Notes under the pieces: model-generated
Databases searched by the model: none
What the model was told of the DNA's origin: nothing
What the model saw: the letters and a program-made list of their open reading frames with translations, nothing else
In this document: in pieces, positions 14,628 to 24,798 of the stretch
Position numbering within the stretch: the first letter of the stretch is position 1
Layout: each line of letters starts with the position of its first letter
Assembly (NCBI GenBank): GCA_035388585.1
Contig: DAOOQE010000009.1
Span: 1 to 42,944, forward strand
Reading direction: 5' to 3'
Length of the DNA: 42,944 bases
Origin: CAG-492 sp035388585
GTDB lineage: Bacteria > Bacillota > Clostridia > TANB77 > CAG-508
Translations under genes and position numbers: made by a program

Positions 14628-15173
14628 ATGAAAATAGTATTTAATAATTAGATTACAAAGTTTGAAGAGTTTATTAAGCTATCAAACAATCAAGATTTTG
14701 AAATTGCAGCCATTGGGTTTTTACCAAAAGTATGTGATAATATAAAACTCAATTTCAAAATTATGGAAGATAAAGACGAAAATAGATTATTAATAAATTC
14801 ATTTTAGTAGTTTTATATAATGTATATATTCAAAAAGTTAGAAGACTATATTAAGTATTTTAATTATAATTCTAAAGCTAATCAAAATTTATATAATACA
14901 TATATTGATTTTAATTTCATTTTCCAAAAATCAAAAGCAAGCACATCATATAATTTACTTGTAGATTATAATAATAAACAAGATATTTTAAATTTTGAAA
15001 ATAAAAAGTATTCTGGTCTTATAACTCAAAGTATGAATATGTGTAGTAAATATACTAATACTGTATTTTTATATATTTTTCCAATGTTTTTAAAATGGAT
15101 GGAATTTAATAATATTGATATTAGAAATGTATATGAGTGGACAGAATTTTTAATTTATAATACTTAGGATTGA
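14628..15173 (+). CDS. Hypothetical tail-region protein (TAG-recoded)
   Basis: 181 codons, ATG behind GGGTGAAAAG, ending at TGA; only a few TAG codons (after MKIVFNN, in the INSF-TAG-TAG-F segment and near the end). Not recognised. It is rich in Asn, Tyr, Phe and Lys, mostly helical in appearance, with no signal peptide or clear transmembrane helix. It sits 19 bases after the preceding gene and 6 bases before the next, so it belongs to the virion operon. A tail assembly or completion role is possible from position alone. Confidence 0.65.
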
Positions 15174-15179
15174 TTAAAA

Positions 15180-16172
15180 ATGGCAAATATGGACTTTTAG
15201 AGTTTTGAATCAGAATCTTTTCTAAATGATTATATATTAGATTTAATAAATATTAAACATCATAGGCAAAATTCATTGAATACTCATTTTACATAGAAAA
15301 AAGATTATTTCTTATTTGATTCTCCTTTGTACATAAATTACATTATAGAAGATTACCAATGTATAAAATCATTTATTATAAATTTATTAAAAAAATATTT
15401 ATCTGGATATAATTTTGACCCTAAATAGCAGGTAATAATTCAAAGTCCTCATGAATAGGTAAACTTTGCTTCAAGATTAAATACAAAAGATAGGAAATTA
15501 CCATTATTTTTAATAAGTTAGGAAGAAATGCCATAGACAGAAAATTTGAATTCATAGATTCCGTATAGAACAGAATCATCATATTTTATGTAGGATACTC
15601 GTACAAAAACAAAGCAGTTTTTGATAGATGCATATAAACAACTTTATTTTTAGAATGATCCAAAATATACAAGGGAAAAATTAAAAGATAAAATATTTCC
15701 AACTCTATACTATGATGCTATATCTTCATCTTAGAAAGTAACAATGGATATAATATAGGAAACCAATATAGAATTACAAAGTTTATTTTAGATGTTTAAT
15801 ACAAAAATATTTTTAAATAAAAAAGTAAAATCATAGTATATAATACAATTAGATACTTTAATAAAAAATTCAAATGAGCCTTTTAAAAGTATATAGGATA
15901 AATTTATATTTCCTTTATTTTATTGTATAAATTATTATGTAGAATGGACATAGTATTCACATGTTTCGGAAATGGATAAAAAAACATACAATTTGTAGAA
16001 GCAAAGATACGAATTCAAATTTGATTTTATACCACTAACAAGGTTTAATATAAGTGCAAATTTATTAAGACTTGATATTGATTTAGGTATTAAAAATGCC
16101 ATTGAAATTTATGAAAATGATTAGTTTAACTCTGAATCAGTTGAATCAATCAGAAAATATAAAATTAGATGA
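15180..16172 (+). CDS. Hypothetical protein preceding the tail sheath (TAG-recoded)
   Basis: 330 codons from ATG (MANMDF) to TGA with more than 15 TAG codons. The start is close behind the previous TGA; AGGATTGA is the likely ribosome site. No family recognised. The last third (FIPLTRFNISANLLRLDIDLG) alternates hydrophobic and polar residues like a beta-rich structural module. In contractile phages the gene just before the sheath is often a tail terminator, neck or completion protein; this is offered only as a positional guess. Confidence 0.65.
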
Positions 16173-16225
16173 TATAAATAAAAAGGTATTACGTTTTCTT
16201 TTTTATAAAAGGGGGTACGAAAAAT

Positions 16226-17779
16226 ATGTAGAGAAATGGATTGTTTATAAGCCCTGGTGTAAAAGTACATGAAATTGACCAATCAATTGTACCAGATATT
16301 AATATTACTCATGCTCGTACAATTCTTATTTTTTTCCAATCTGATTGGGGACCAAAATATACAACTATTACACAAGGTACAAAAGAATTTATTAATACAT
16401 TTGGACTTCCAACTGATGTTAATTAGCTTAATGAAATTTCTTTTGATTAGTAGTATAGGCTATCTTCGCGACAATGTAACTTATTGTGCTTTAGATTAAA
16501 TTGTTCCAATATTCCAACTGATATTTAGGATTATGAATTAGATTTAAATTCTGAAACATATGTACCTATTTAGTAGAAATATAGTGGTACATTTGGAAAC
16601 AAAATTCAAGTTAAATTTTATATGATTAGGTCTATTATTTATGCTTTCGATGTTTATATTAAAGAATCTAATTCTTACGAAGCTAAATTAATTGAAACAT
16701 TTACTGCAAGAACTATTGAAGATTTGATTACATTTACAAACAATGTTTCAAATTATATAACTATTTCAAAAGCTGATTTAACACCAGAAGTTTTTTAGGA
16801 ATTGATTACAAGATCAAGTACAAATTAGTTACAACTTTAGAATGGTAAAAACAGTTAGAGAATTGATCCAACAACATATATCACACCTGAAATTTTATAG
16901 AATCCATATGAATTTAGGTTTAATTTCTTAGTAACTTAGGGGCAATTTAGTAGTTCAGAAGTAAATTCTTTTGTTGATTTGTAGTATTCACGAAAAGATT
17001 TTTTAATTTTATCAGAAATTATTCCAGAAGATTTGGGTGTTGGAAATGATGATGTTGTGCAAGAAGATGGTTCTCCAGCACAAGGTTGGGAAAAATGGTA
17101 GAAAATTGTTAATAGAGATATGGGTGCTTAGCACTATGGATATACTTATCGTTATAAAGTTGGGCTTGAAGCAAGTTATTTGTAGTTGTACCATCCTTGG
17201 GTTTTAGATACAACTACCAATTTTCAATTTATCCCATATCCTCCATCTGTTAATGCTATGGAAATATTCTTAAATGTATTAGAATCTGGTGGATATATTT
17301 GGGAATAGATGGCTGGGTTAAATAGAGGAAACATAGCAAAAGAACCATTATCAATATTAAACAAACTTGAAGGAGATACAATGTATCTTGCTAATGTAAA
17401 TCCAATTGTTAAATTTTAGGGTCAAGGAACTTATATTTGGGGTCAAAAAACCCATTATATGAGAAATAGTTAGCTTTCAAGAATTAATTAGAGAATGGTT
17501 TAGATATATATTGAAACAACAATTTAGGAAAGAATGAGAAGATTTTTGTTTGAACCTATGAATCAAGCTACTTTTTCTTAGATTTCAAATTCAATTACAG
17601 CTTTTATGTCAGAAGTACAATAGCAAAATGGAATTGTTGATTATCAATTTGAATTAGATATTAGACCAGAATTTATTGAGAGAAATTATTTACCTATAAA
17701 AATCAGATTTATTCCAGTTAAATAGTTGGAATTTATTGAAATCAGATTTGTTGTAAAGAATTATTCTTAGACTCTTTAA
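16226..17779 (+). CDS. Contractile tail sheath protein (TAG-recoded)
   Basis: 517 codons; ATG at 16226 eight bases after GGGGGTA, and codon 2 is TAG. The N-terminus (ISPGVKVHEIDQS) is the typical sheath opening that follows the subunit arm. The C-terminal half has NPIVKF-TAG-GQGTYIWGQKT, matching the family's NPIVxFxGxGxxVWGxRT, then MRRFLFEPMNQATFS and QFELDIRPEFIERN, the conserved sheath C-domain. Length is normal for the family. Sheath subunits polymerise around the tail tube and contract at infection. More than 25 TAG codons are in frame. The conserved WGQ glutamine is CAA while DL-TAG-YSRKD falls where sheaths have Ala, an argument for TAG as Ala. Confidence 0.9.
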
Positions 17780-17807
17780 TAATATAAAATAAGGTGGTGA
17801 ACAATTA

Positions 17808-19280
17808 ATGTAGTATAAGCATATATCCACACCAATTTTTAAATTTGGTATGCCAGCCGTAAAATGGATAGAAATTGATGATTCTATTGTTGAACCATAT
17901 ATTAAAACAAATGACATTGGAAAAACATTAATTTTTATTGATACAGAGTGGGGTCCACAGAATACCCCAGTTGAAATTACTTCAAAAAGACAGTTTACAG
18001 AAACTTTTGGTTCTATACCTGATGTACTTGAATCTTAGAAAGGGTATGATTACTTGTCTTAGTATTTATAGTACATGTTATAGGGTTCAATTCCTATGTA
18101 TGTTGTTCGTGTTGCTTATCCACATCTTAAAGATGAATAGCACCCAGAACAAGGTTATAACTCAATTGAATATTACAAACAAGTGAGTTAGTATGAATTT
18201 TATCCTACTATATTTTTTAAACATAATGTTGATATGACAAAACCAATTACAGTTCAAAATGATTAGTAGACTGTAACTTATATACTAAATACAGATTATA
18301 ATTTAGCATTAAATGGAATTACACTTTTAAAATTTAGTAATTTTGTTACTGGTGCTAATCTAAAAATTACATATACAAGATTAGATACAAATACAGAAAC
18401 AACACAAAATTATACAACACCAAATTAGTACGAATAGTTTTCTATTAATGCAAAGCAACCTGGACTATTTGGTCAAGATTTTGGTATTAAATTGTATTTT
18501 GATAATATATATGCAACATGGAATTAGGAAATTGGTATTGTTGAAGAGCAAATTTCATAGTCAAGACAAATGAATGGTTCATTTAAATCTTATGAATCTT
18601 TTGTATAGGATTCATTAGAATAGTTAGTTAATTCAATCAATACAGATTCTAAATATATTGAACTTATTTATATTTATCAAAATCCATCAACAATGACAAT
18701 TTCTCCTACACAAACAATGAGTTCTGATCCCATTGTTATAAAAACAACAGATGATGCAACAACTTTTACTATTGAAAAAGATTATTATGTAACATTATAG
18801 GATAATAAAATTCATTTAATTTTCTCCGAAGATGGATTGGATATTACTACTACTGTCCTTAAAGTTACTTATATTCCAGATGGAGAAACAGACCCAGTTA
18901 CAGAAGAATTAGATGTTCCAGTTATGTCATATGTTACTTAGTAGAATGAAGCAAATACTTAGATTTTTAGGCTTGGGGAAGAAGCAAATTAGGTGCAAGA
19001 AATATATTCGCAATGCCCAATTTGTTAGGGGCAAGATGATATTCAAAGTAGATATAATTTCTATAATAATTATAAATACTACGATTAGGTGTAGCAGACT
19101 GTTATATTTAATCCACTTGAATGTAATTCATTCTATAATTAGCCTAAATCAATGAATCCAGATTTTAGTAAAATTATAGATGATCTAATTAGTGAATTTG
19201 AAATTGACAATCCAGAATCCTATAATATTTCTTATATTGCTACAATGGGGTTAAATAAACACAGTTATTTTAATGATTGA
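17808..19280 (+). CDS. Second tail sheath, N-terminal half (split protein, TAG-recoded)
   Basis: 490 codons, ATG behind AAGGTGGTGA; codon 2 is TAG. The N-terminal 120 residues parallel the previous sheath: VKWIEIDDSIVEP, TLIFIDTEWGPQNTP, ITSKRQFTETFGSIPDV, then a YL-TAG-YML-TAG-GSIPMYVVRVA strand. A long beta-rich insertion follows. It stops at TGA before any sheath C-domain appears; the missing part is the next gene, which begins 12 bases later in the same frame. So a complete sheath-like chain is encoded in two pieces. Whether the halves reassemble on the tail or form a specialised sheath ring at the baseplate or neck is unknown. Confidence 0.82.
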
Positions 19281-19292
19281 GGTGGTATAAAG

Positions 19293-20069
19293 ATGAGATT
19301 AGATGATTTTGTTAATATTTTAAATGATAAAATTATTCAGAAAGAAAAAACAATTGTTTAGTTTACTGATTGTTAGGATGTTAATACAGTTAGTGAATAG
19401 TAGTTGTCAGTAGATCACTTATATTCTGATATTAAAGGAAGTTATACATAGGTTTATTTTCCTTGGATATATCATACAGATTTAAGTGAAAAGATAAGAA
19501 TTCCTTAGTCTTATGAAGTTCTTAAAAAGTAGTATGTAAAAGACCCTTGGGTTCCTATTTAGGGTATTAACCATGGTGTAATTATTAATTAGGATATTAC
19601 TGAAAATAGATTAACAGATTCACAGCAAGATTACTTATCTGATAGAAATATAAATAGTCTTCGTTATTTTCCTTATTATACCCCAAGTACTATTATATTT
19701 GAAGAAAAGACACATTATGATAAATTATCCGCATTATAGAGATTAACGTAGAGAAGAACTGCTATATCTATTGAGCTTAGTGTTTCAAAATAGATGAGAT
19801 AGTTTTTATTTGAACCTCTTGTCGAGTAGACTTTTGTTGGTATTCAATCTAAATAGTCAAATATTATGGATGAATATGTAACAAAGCAATAGATTTACGA
19901 ATACAAAATTCATTTAGATACAAGTTTGCAATTATTGGATAATAATATGGTGTTACTTACAGTATATTTTAAACCTATGAAGTATTTAGAATTTGTAGAG
20001 TTATTCTTCTATGTTAGAAGTTATCAATAGGGTGTTGGAGAAGAATATAATGGGGAATCTGTTCAATAA
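19293..20069 (+). CDS. Second tail sheath, C-terminal half (split protein, TAG-recoded)
   Basis: 258 codons, ATG behind GAGGTGGTATAAAG, ending at TAA. It contains the parts the preceding gene lacks: GSYT-TAG-VYFPWI (sheath SSYxALYYPW), LTDSQQDYLSDRNINSLRYF (sheath LTDAEQDxLN..GVNxIRYFP), and the C-domain from ARRTAISIE-type helix through FLFEPLVE-TAG-TFVGI to MKYLEFVELFFYVRS. The LVE-TAG-TF segment aligns with NQATF (GCT) of the intact sheath at 16226, an internal TAG-for-Ala match. Same frame as the preceding gene, separated by one TGA and a good ribosome site, so it is probably a genuine separate protein rather than a read-through product. Confidence 0.82.
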
Positions 20070-20128
20070 TAATATTATAATAAAAAATTAAAAACATAAT
20101 TTATTAAATTTATTAGGAGGTATTAAAT

Positions 20129-20917
20129 ATGGCTAATTGGGGTCCAATTAGATTTCCAGATTATTCAATTTCACAATTTGCACAACCTAAACAAAAATTT
20201 AGTTTTATTGCGTTATATTAGTTACCACCAGGTATGAATAGTGTATCTACATAGGGGATAAAAGGTGAAGGTTCAATAGGAAAATCTCTTTCCAGAACTT
20301 AGAATCCATAGGAATCTATTTTGACAAAAACAGATAATTTATCGGATTTACTAACTATTTCAACTAAGTCTTTTCCAGATGTTAGTTGGCAAATATCAGT
20401 AAATACCGATAGTCATTTTTTTAATAGTAAAATACATTGGTCTGGAAAAAGAATATATACTGATTCTATTACAATTCCTTTCCGTGAATATGTAACATCT
20501 CCTATTACACGATTGTTTAAAAACTGGCAAAAACTTGCAAATGACCCAGTAACAAACAATATTGGGTATTAGAATAAATACAAAGGTCTAATTATAAAGT
20601 TGGAAGTAGACCCAAACGTATTTTTTGATAATAACACAGAAATGCTTGATATTGAAAAATTACTTGAAAAAATTAAAACAGATACACAAACTGGATTTAA
20701 CACTAATGATTTACCAAATATTATTACTCGTTAGGTTATTTTTGATGGTGTATGGCCAACAACAATATCTGAGCCTGGAAATGATTATAATGATCAGGGT
20801 AGTTTACAAGATTGCTCTGTTACGTTCCATTGTGATAGATATTTTGAAGATAAAGACTGGGCAAGATATATGAACAATCCTGCAAAAACTGCAGATTCAC
20901 TTTAGCAAGCTCAATAA
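20129..20917 (+). CDS. Probable tail tube protein (TAG-recoded)
   Basis: 262 codons; ATG behind a near-perfect TTAGGAGGTATTAA, one of the strongest ribosome sites in the operon, as expected for an abundant virion protein. It directly follows the sheath genes, the usual place of the tube. HWSGKRIYTDSITIPFREY and the later DCSVTFHCDRYFED resemble strands of gp19-type tube proteins, which form the inner tube of stacked hexamers. Assignment rests on position, size and these weak strand patterns; a baseplate hub of the same fold is an alternative. Confidence 0.65.
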
Positions 20918-20931
20918 TGAGATGATTGTAT

Positions 20932-21114
20932 ATGTATGAAAAAAAACAGGGTCAACCATCGAATTCTGGAAATAGTGACGGAATAAGATTAACTCCGTAG
21001 AGAACAAGGAAGTCGTATTTTGTTGCAGTAGGACAAAAACAGATTACATATGTAATTAAAAAAATATTAGTAGATAATAAAATTTCTTATGTTTCCAATG
21101 TAGAATAGTATTAA
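20932..21114 (+). CDS. Small protein sharing a C-terminal module with its neighbour
   Basis: 60 codons ending at TAA; ATG at 20932 preferred (TTG at 20926 is possible), with two in-frame TAG. Its core GIRLTP followed by a YVI-rich strand and SNVEQ-type end parallels the last 50 residues of the gene at 21232 (GLRLTP ... YIKCVIHKY ... IPNVNVY), so the two are paralogues in that module. It starts 15 bases after the tube gene stop. Function unknown; a small tail or head-tail accessory protein is plausible from position. Confidence 0.6.
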
Positions 21115-21140
21115 TTCTTTTTGTTAATTTAAAGTTTAAT

Positions 21141-21185
21141 TATTTGGGTATTGTTATAATGAATGAGCAATACCCAAATATTTTT
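21141..21185 (+). terminator. Rho-independent terminator inside the virion operon
   Basis: A 13-bp perfect inverted repeat (TATTTGGGTATTG / CAATACCCAAATA) with a 14-base loop is followed by TTTTT. It lies between the tube-module genes and the gene at 21232 and probably ends or attenuates the tail transcript. The stem lacks G-C pairs at its base, so partial read-through is likely. Confidence 0.75.
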
Positions 21186-21231
21186 AATACTAATTTAATG
21201 TGTGTAATTATTGGATTAAAGGGGTAATATT

Positions 21232-21651
21232 ATGGGAATAAAAGAATATATTGGAGATAACCCGCATGATATACAACCTGGAATAAGTGGAATGTGGAGT
21301 GGAACTATAACAAACAATATTACTAAAATTAAAGAAAATCAAAATAAAACCAAAGTAGCATATGATGTTTCAAGTGTTCAAAAATGGGAATATTCAAGAA
21401 ATGTTAAACCTTTTGGTACAACAGAAGAATGGAGTTCAAACACTGAAATAAATACAAAAGCAAATGCAATGTTAACAAAAAAAATAAATCGAAAACCAAA
21501 TTATTAGCAAATAGGACTTAGATTAACTCCATCAACATATGGTCAAAATATAATTTATGATTCAATTTCATATTATATAAAATGTGTAATTCATAAATAT
21601 CATAATGGTGATCATAAAATACAATATATACCAAATGTTAATGTATATTAA
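21232..21651 (+). CDS. Small basic protein, paralogue module of the gene at 20932
   Basis: 139 codons from ATG, behind AAAGGGGTAATATT, to TAA with one TAG at the junction of two parts. The N-terminal 90 residues are Lys/Asn-rich with MWSGTITNNITKI; the C-terminal part (GLRLTP to IPNVNVY) matches the small gene upstream. No known family recognised. It stands alone between a terminator and the next gene, so it may have its own promoter, which I could not identify. Confidence 0.65.
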
Positions 21652-21729
21652 TGTATAATAAAATAATTTTTATAAAAAAATTTGATTAAATTAATTGTTA
21701 TGTTTTCAAAAAATAGGGGGTTGATTAAC

Positions 21730-22341
21730 TTGAATAAAAAATTTATTTTGTAGTCATAGTTGATTTTGATTTAGATGGTTAGTATGTTTGGTTAGATTGA
21801 AAATTTGGTAAGCTTTAAACCAGTTACAAACCTAAATGTACAACTGAGTGGCTCAAGAACTCTCCCATTGGTTGCTGGTACTGATTATACTTTTACAACA
21901 CTTATGGGAACACCAACTTGGCTTACAACTTAGGAAAAGAATGTTTTGGAATATTATGTAGAAAAGAATTTAAACTTTTTTACCCTAACAATGTAGGTTG
22001 TACCTGTATATGGGTAGCCACTTGTAAACACCCCAACAACTGGTGAATAGACTGTAACTATCAATTGGGATGTTTCAAATGTTCAAAAAGTAAATTTGAC
22101 TTCTTAGACAACGACAGTATTACTTTTTGAAAATACATAGACAGCGTACCAGCCTCTATACCTTTATCTTTTGCAGGATGCAACTGGAACTAATTTAGTT
22201 ACTTGGGGAACATCGTTAAAATAGGCAGGAGGAAGTGGAACACTCACTTTGTCAACTACATAGACTTATTTGGACGTTATTTCTATTTTGTTTGATGGCA
22301 CAAGTTATATTTAGTTAGATATAGATAAATACGTAAAATAA
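21730..22341 (+). CDS. Secreted or membrane-anchored beta-rich protein (TAG-recoded)
   Basis: 203 codons from TTG (GGGGGTTGATTAAC upstream) to TAA. The first 27 codons read MNKKFIL-TAG-S-TAG-LILI-TAG-MVSMFG-TAG: with Ala at the TAG positions this is a classical positively charged plus hydrophobic signal or anchor segment; with Gln it would be poorly hydrophobic. The rest is Thr/Val/Leu-rich, beta in character (TLTLSTT, YLYLLQDATGTN), with richer codon choice than its neighbours, suggesting high expression. It is the last gene of the late operon, before the terminator. A capsid or tail decoration protein or an envelope-directed late protein are both possible. Confidence 0.7.
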
Positions 22342-22362
22342 TACTAAATTTAATCATAGCAA

Positions 22363-22390
22363 GGGGGTAAATTATCCCCCTTATTTTTTT
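22363..22390 (+). terminator. Terminator of the late virion operon
   Basis: GGGGGTAAATTATCCCCC forms a G-C-rich hairpin followed by TTATTTTTTT. It directly follows the last + strand virion gene and stands back to back with the - strand terminator. Confidence 0.85.
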
Positions 22391-22435
22391 AAGAAAAAAC
22401 CCCATCTATTTATTTGATGGGGTATTTTTTTTTTG
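22391..22435 (-). terminator. Terminator of the leftmost TAG-free operon (possibly bidirectional)
   Basis: The hairpin ACCCCATC ... GATGGGGT is followed on the - strand by TTTTTTC and flanked on the + strand by a run of ten T, so it can act in both directions at this convergent gene junction. Confidence 0.8.
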
Positions 22436-22464
22436 AATAATTGTGATTAGTCTAAACAGGATTA

Positions 22465-23571
22465 TTATTTTGTCATTGCATTTAACTTTTTGAACGTAAT
22501 TGCTCTAAATTCTGGAATAAACTTTGTTACTACATCAGTCAATCCTTTAATATCTACATCTCTATTTTCTTTTTTTCCAGAAGCCCATTTAGAAGTTATT
22601 TCTGGTTTAGATAGATATGAAGTCAAGTTTTCAAAATCCATAATATTTCTTGATGAATCAATTACAACACTAACCAATTCCTTTCCCTTCTTTGCAGTTT
22701 CTTTTGTTCTTTCAGAGAGGTAATCTTTCTTATTCTGAATAGGATCAACAATATCACTATAATATCCATTCAGCCAGAAATGCAAGTCTTTCTTAATTAT
22801 TTCATCAAATTCGATTTGCCCATTGATTATTGAATTGTCAAAGTTACTATAAAGAGCAGGAATAAGTCCTAACTTTTCTCTAATCGATTCCATTATTTTT
22901 TTAGCTTTCATATGTTTTACTCTTGTAAGAGAGTCCTGAATATCTCTATATCCTTCTGGATATGCAATCAATCCATTAGAACATACAATTCTAAATATAC
23001 CCATTTTTAATGTAACTGGTTTTGTTGCATCAACAGAATTTGTTAGCATAAAAGATGGTCTGTATTTTCCAAAATCTACTTCATGAATAAGTTTATCTGA
23101 CTCCTCTACTACTAATTCTTTATAAATTTCTTCTACATTTTTATATACTACAAAATCTTTAACACTTTTCTGAGTCATTTTTGATTCTTCATTTTCTAAA
23201 TCAAATACTATTTGACCATTTGATTTTATTGTTAATGTATGTATTAAATCAAGCATATTGTTCTCTTCAACAACATCTTTAAATTCTTTAATAAGACTGG
23301 ATAAAAGAACTGGTTCATACTTGCTTGTAATAATACAAGTTCTTTCATCTTCATTTAAAAAATTTGTATGTAGAACATGTTTATCTTGCTTTGATTTAAT
23401 AACACTTCCATCAGCAGTGGTAAATCCAGTAATAGGGGATAATGTAACTTGTTCAATTGGAGATTTAAGAGTATACATACCATTTTCTTGTTTAGTTTCT
23501 ACAACATTGAAAGTTGATAAAAAGTCTTTTACCTCTTTACCCTTAAATGTTTTTTTGATGTTTGTTTTCAT
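22465..23571 (-). CDS. DUF932-like phage/plasmid protein (TAG-free)
   Basis: 368 codons, ATG behind GGAGTGATTTGA, ending at TAA. The central MGIFRIVCSNGLIAY segment is the signature of the DUF932 family, widespread in phages and plasmids, whose molecular role is not settled. No membrane segment. It lies immediately behind a consensus promoter (23616-23644), uses no TAG in about 370 codons although its recoded neighbours carry several per 100, and ends at the convergent terminators. This fits early expression under the host code. Confidence 0.85.
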   Translation of the reverse strand: MKTNIKKTFKGKEVKDFLSTFNVVETKQENGMYTLKSPIEQVTLSPITGFTTADGSVIKSKQDKHVLHTNFLNEDERTCIITSKYEPVLLSSLIKEFKDVVEENNMLDLIHTLTIKSNGQIVFDLENEESKMTQKSVKDFVVYKNVEEIYKELVVEESDKLIHEVDFGKYRPSFMLTNSVDATKPVTLKMGIFRIVCSNGLIAYPEGYRDIQDSLTRVKHMKAKKIMESIREKLGLIPALYSNFDNSIINGQIEFDEIIKKDLHFWLNGYYSDIVDPIQNKKDYLSERTKETAKKGKELVSVVIDSSRNIMDFENLTSYLSKPEITSKWASGKKENRDVDIKGLTDVVTKFIPEFRAITFKKLNAMTK

Positions 23572-23615
23572 TCAAATCACTCCTTTTTTTGTTTTTTTCT
23601 TTCTTTCACATACAT

Positions 23616-23644
23616 AGTATACCATAAAAAAAGTGATTTGTCAA
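23616..23644 (-). promoter_or_regulatory. Consensus sigma-70 promoter, repeated family copy 1
   Basis: Reverse strand: TTGACA, 17-bp spacer, TATACT, with a T-rich spacer ending ATGG. The same 29-bp arrangement with nearly identical spacer recurs at 25408, 27035 and 33749. It is placed about 45 bases ahead of the DUF932-like gene start. Confidence 0.9.
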
Positions 23645-23665
23645 GTAGGTATTTATTTTATTTTT

Positions 23666-24769
23666 TTAATCCTTCTCATTTAATAAGTAATTATTGTTTA
23701 TAATTTTAAAAGTAATTCTATCTCCATATTTGCTTAAAGTATTACTTTTAAAAACCATACCTTCAATTGTTTTACACAAATGAGATATTTTAGAATGTTT
23801 CAATTCTGTATTAACAAATTTTAGTGCATCATCCATTGTTTTAAATACATCTTTAAATACATAAGAGTACAGAGAAACACAAGGAACATGTTTTACAGGT
23901 ATACCTATAGAATATGTATCAAAATACGTATTTATTAAATCCCTTCTTTCTTTTGGAAATAAATATCTTTTTTTATCAATGTCATAAACATCAAATATAT
24001 AAAATTGTAATTCATTTAATTGATATGGATTCTTTTGTATTCCATGTCCAACAATTTCACCTTGAATAGCTAAATTTCTATTTAATTTTTCTAATTTATC
24101 CAATATTCTGTATTTTGTATTAACAAATGTATAGATATTATCTGAATCTGTTACATTTAAATTTCTTGAGCAAACACCTTTACTAATAGTATTACCATCA
24201 TTATAATAATAAATAGTACAACTTGTTCCATCTATTTTTTCTGTAATTTCAAAACTCATTTCTGTTAATTCCTCAAAATATTCTTGAATATTTTGTAATC
24301 TTTCTACATCTGTTTTTGGGATAAAAGTAGGAAATGGTTGATTTGTGCTTTCAAAATTATTTGAAACCCTTTCTTCTGGTCTTTCATATATTTTTACTTT
24401 TAATTGGCTTGATACATCTTCTTCTATTTCATATTCCCTATCTTCTAAAAGATTATTGCCAATAAGCTCTTTAAGAGGAATAATCAATCCTTGACTAATA
24501 ACTCCTTTTAGTCTAATAGTTTTTATGACATATCCTTCTTCACCAAATAAGTCTTTTTTAATAGGATTGTATTTACTTAAAAAAGAAAAATATTCGATTT
24601 CTTTTGGGATAAAAGAATCAATTTCAAAATATACACATATATCGTTAACATTAAAACTGTTTTTTTGAACTACTACATTCCAACCTTTTATTTTTGCAAT
24701 TTCAATTCGATCTGCTCCATCAATAGGTATTAATTGCTCTACTTTTTGCACATAACATATTTTTCTCAT
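23666..24769 (-). CDS. RNA ligase, DRB0094/Rnl5-type (TAG-free)
   Basis: 367 codons, ATG behind GAAGGGGTGATT, ending at TAA. The N-terminal third (VQKVEQLIPIDGADRIEIAK, then GWNVVVQK) is the OB-like domain of this family. The nucleotidyl-transferase motif I is E-K-I-D-G-T at residues 177-182 with catalytic Lys178. Motif IV is EGMVFK near residue 340 and motif V ITFKIINNNYLL at the C-terminus. These enzymes seal 3'-OH/5'-P nicks in RNA via an adenylyl-lysine. In phages RNA ligases repair tRNAs or other RNAs cut by host anticodon nucleases, a fitting job beside a phage tRNA and tmRNA, though that link is inferred. No TAG codon. Confidence 0.9.
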   Translation of the reverse strand: MRKICYVQKVEQLIPIDGADRIEIAKIKGWNVVVQKNSFNVNDICVYFEIDSFIPKEIEYFSFLSKYNPIKKDLFGEEGYVIKTIRLKGVISQGLIIPLKELIGNNLLEDREYEIEEDVSSQLKVKIYERPEERVSNNFESTNQPFPTFIPKTDVERLQNIQEYFEELTEMSFEITEKIDGTSCTIYYYNDGNTISKGVCSRNLNVTDSDNIYTFVNTKYRILDKLEKLNRNLAIQGEIVGHGIQKNPYQLNELQFYIFDVYDIDKKRYLFPKERRDLINTYFDTYSIGIPVKHVPCVSLYSYVFKDVFKTMDDALKFVNTELKHSKISHLCKTIEGMVFKSNTLSKYGDRITFKIINNNYLLNEKD

Positions 24770-24798
24770 TTAAATCACCCCTTCATTATTTTTAAGAT

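Noticed and set aside
16440..16510. Compensating frameshift in the tail sheath (another frame reads GYLRDNVTYCALD)
   Set aside because: The annotated frame gives CNLLCFRLNC, which aligns as the same beta strand as YVVRVA in the second sheath, so no frameshift is needed.
1..22341. Mass pseudogenisation of the left half
   Set aside because: Every interruption is TAG; TAA and TGA occur only at gene ends next to good ribosome sites, and domains continue across TAG. Decay would scatter all three stops and frameshifts.
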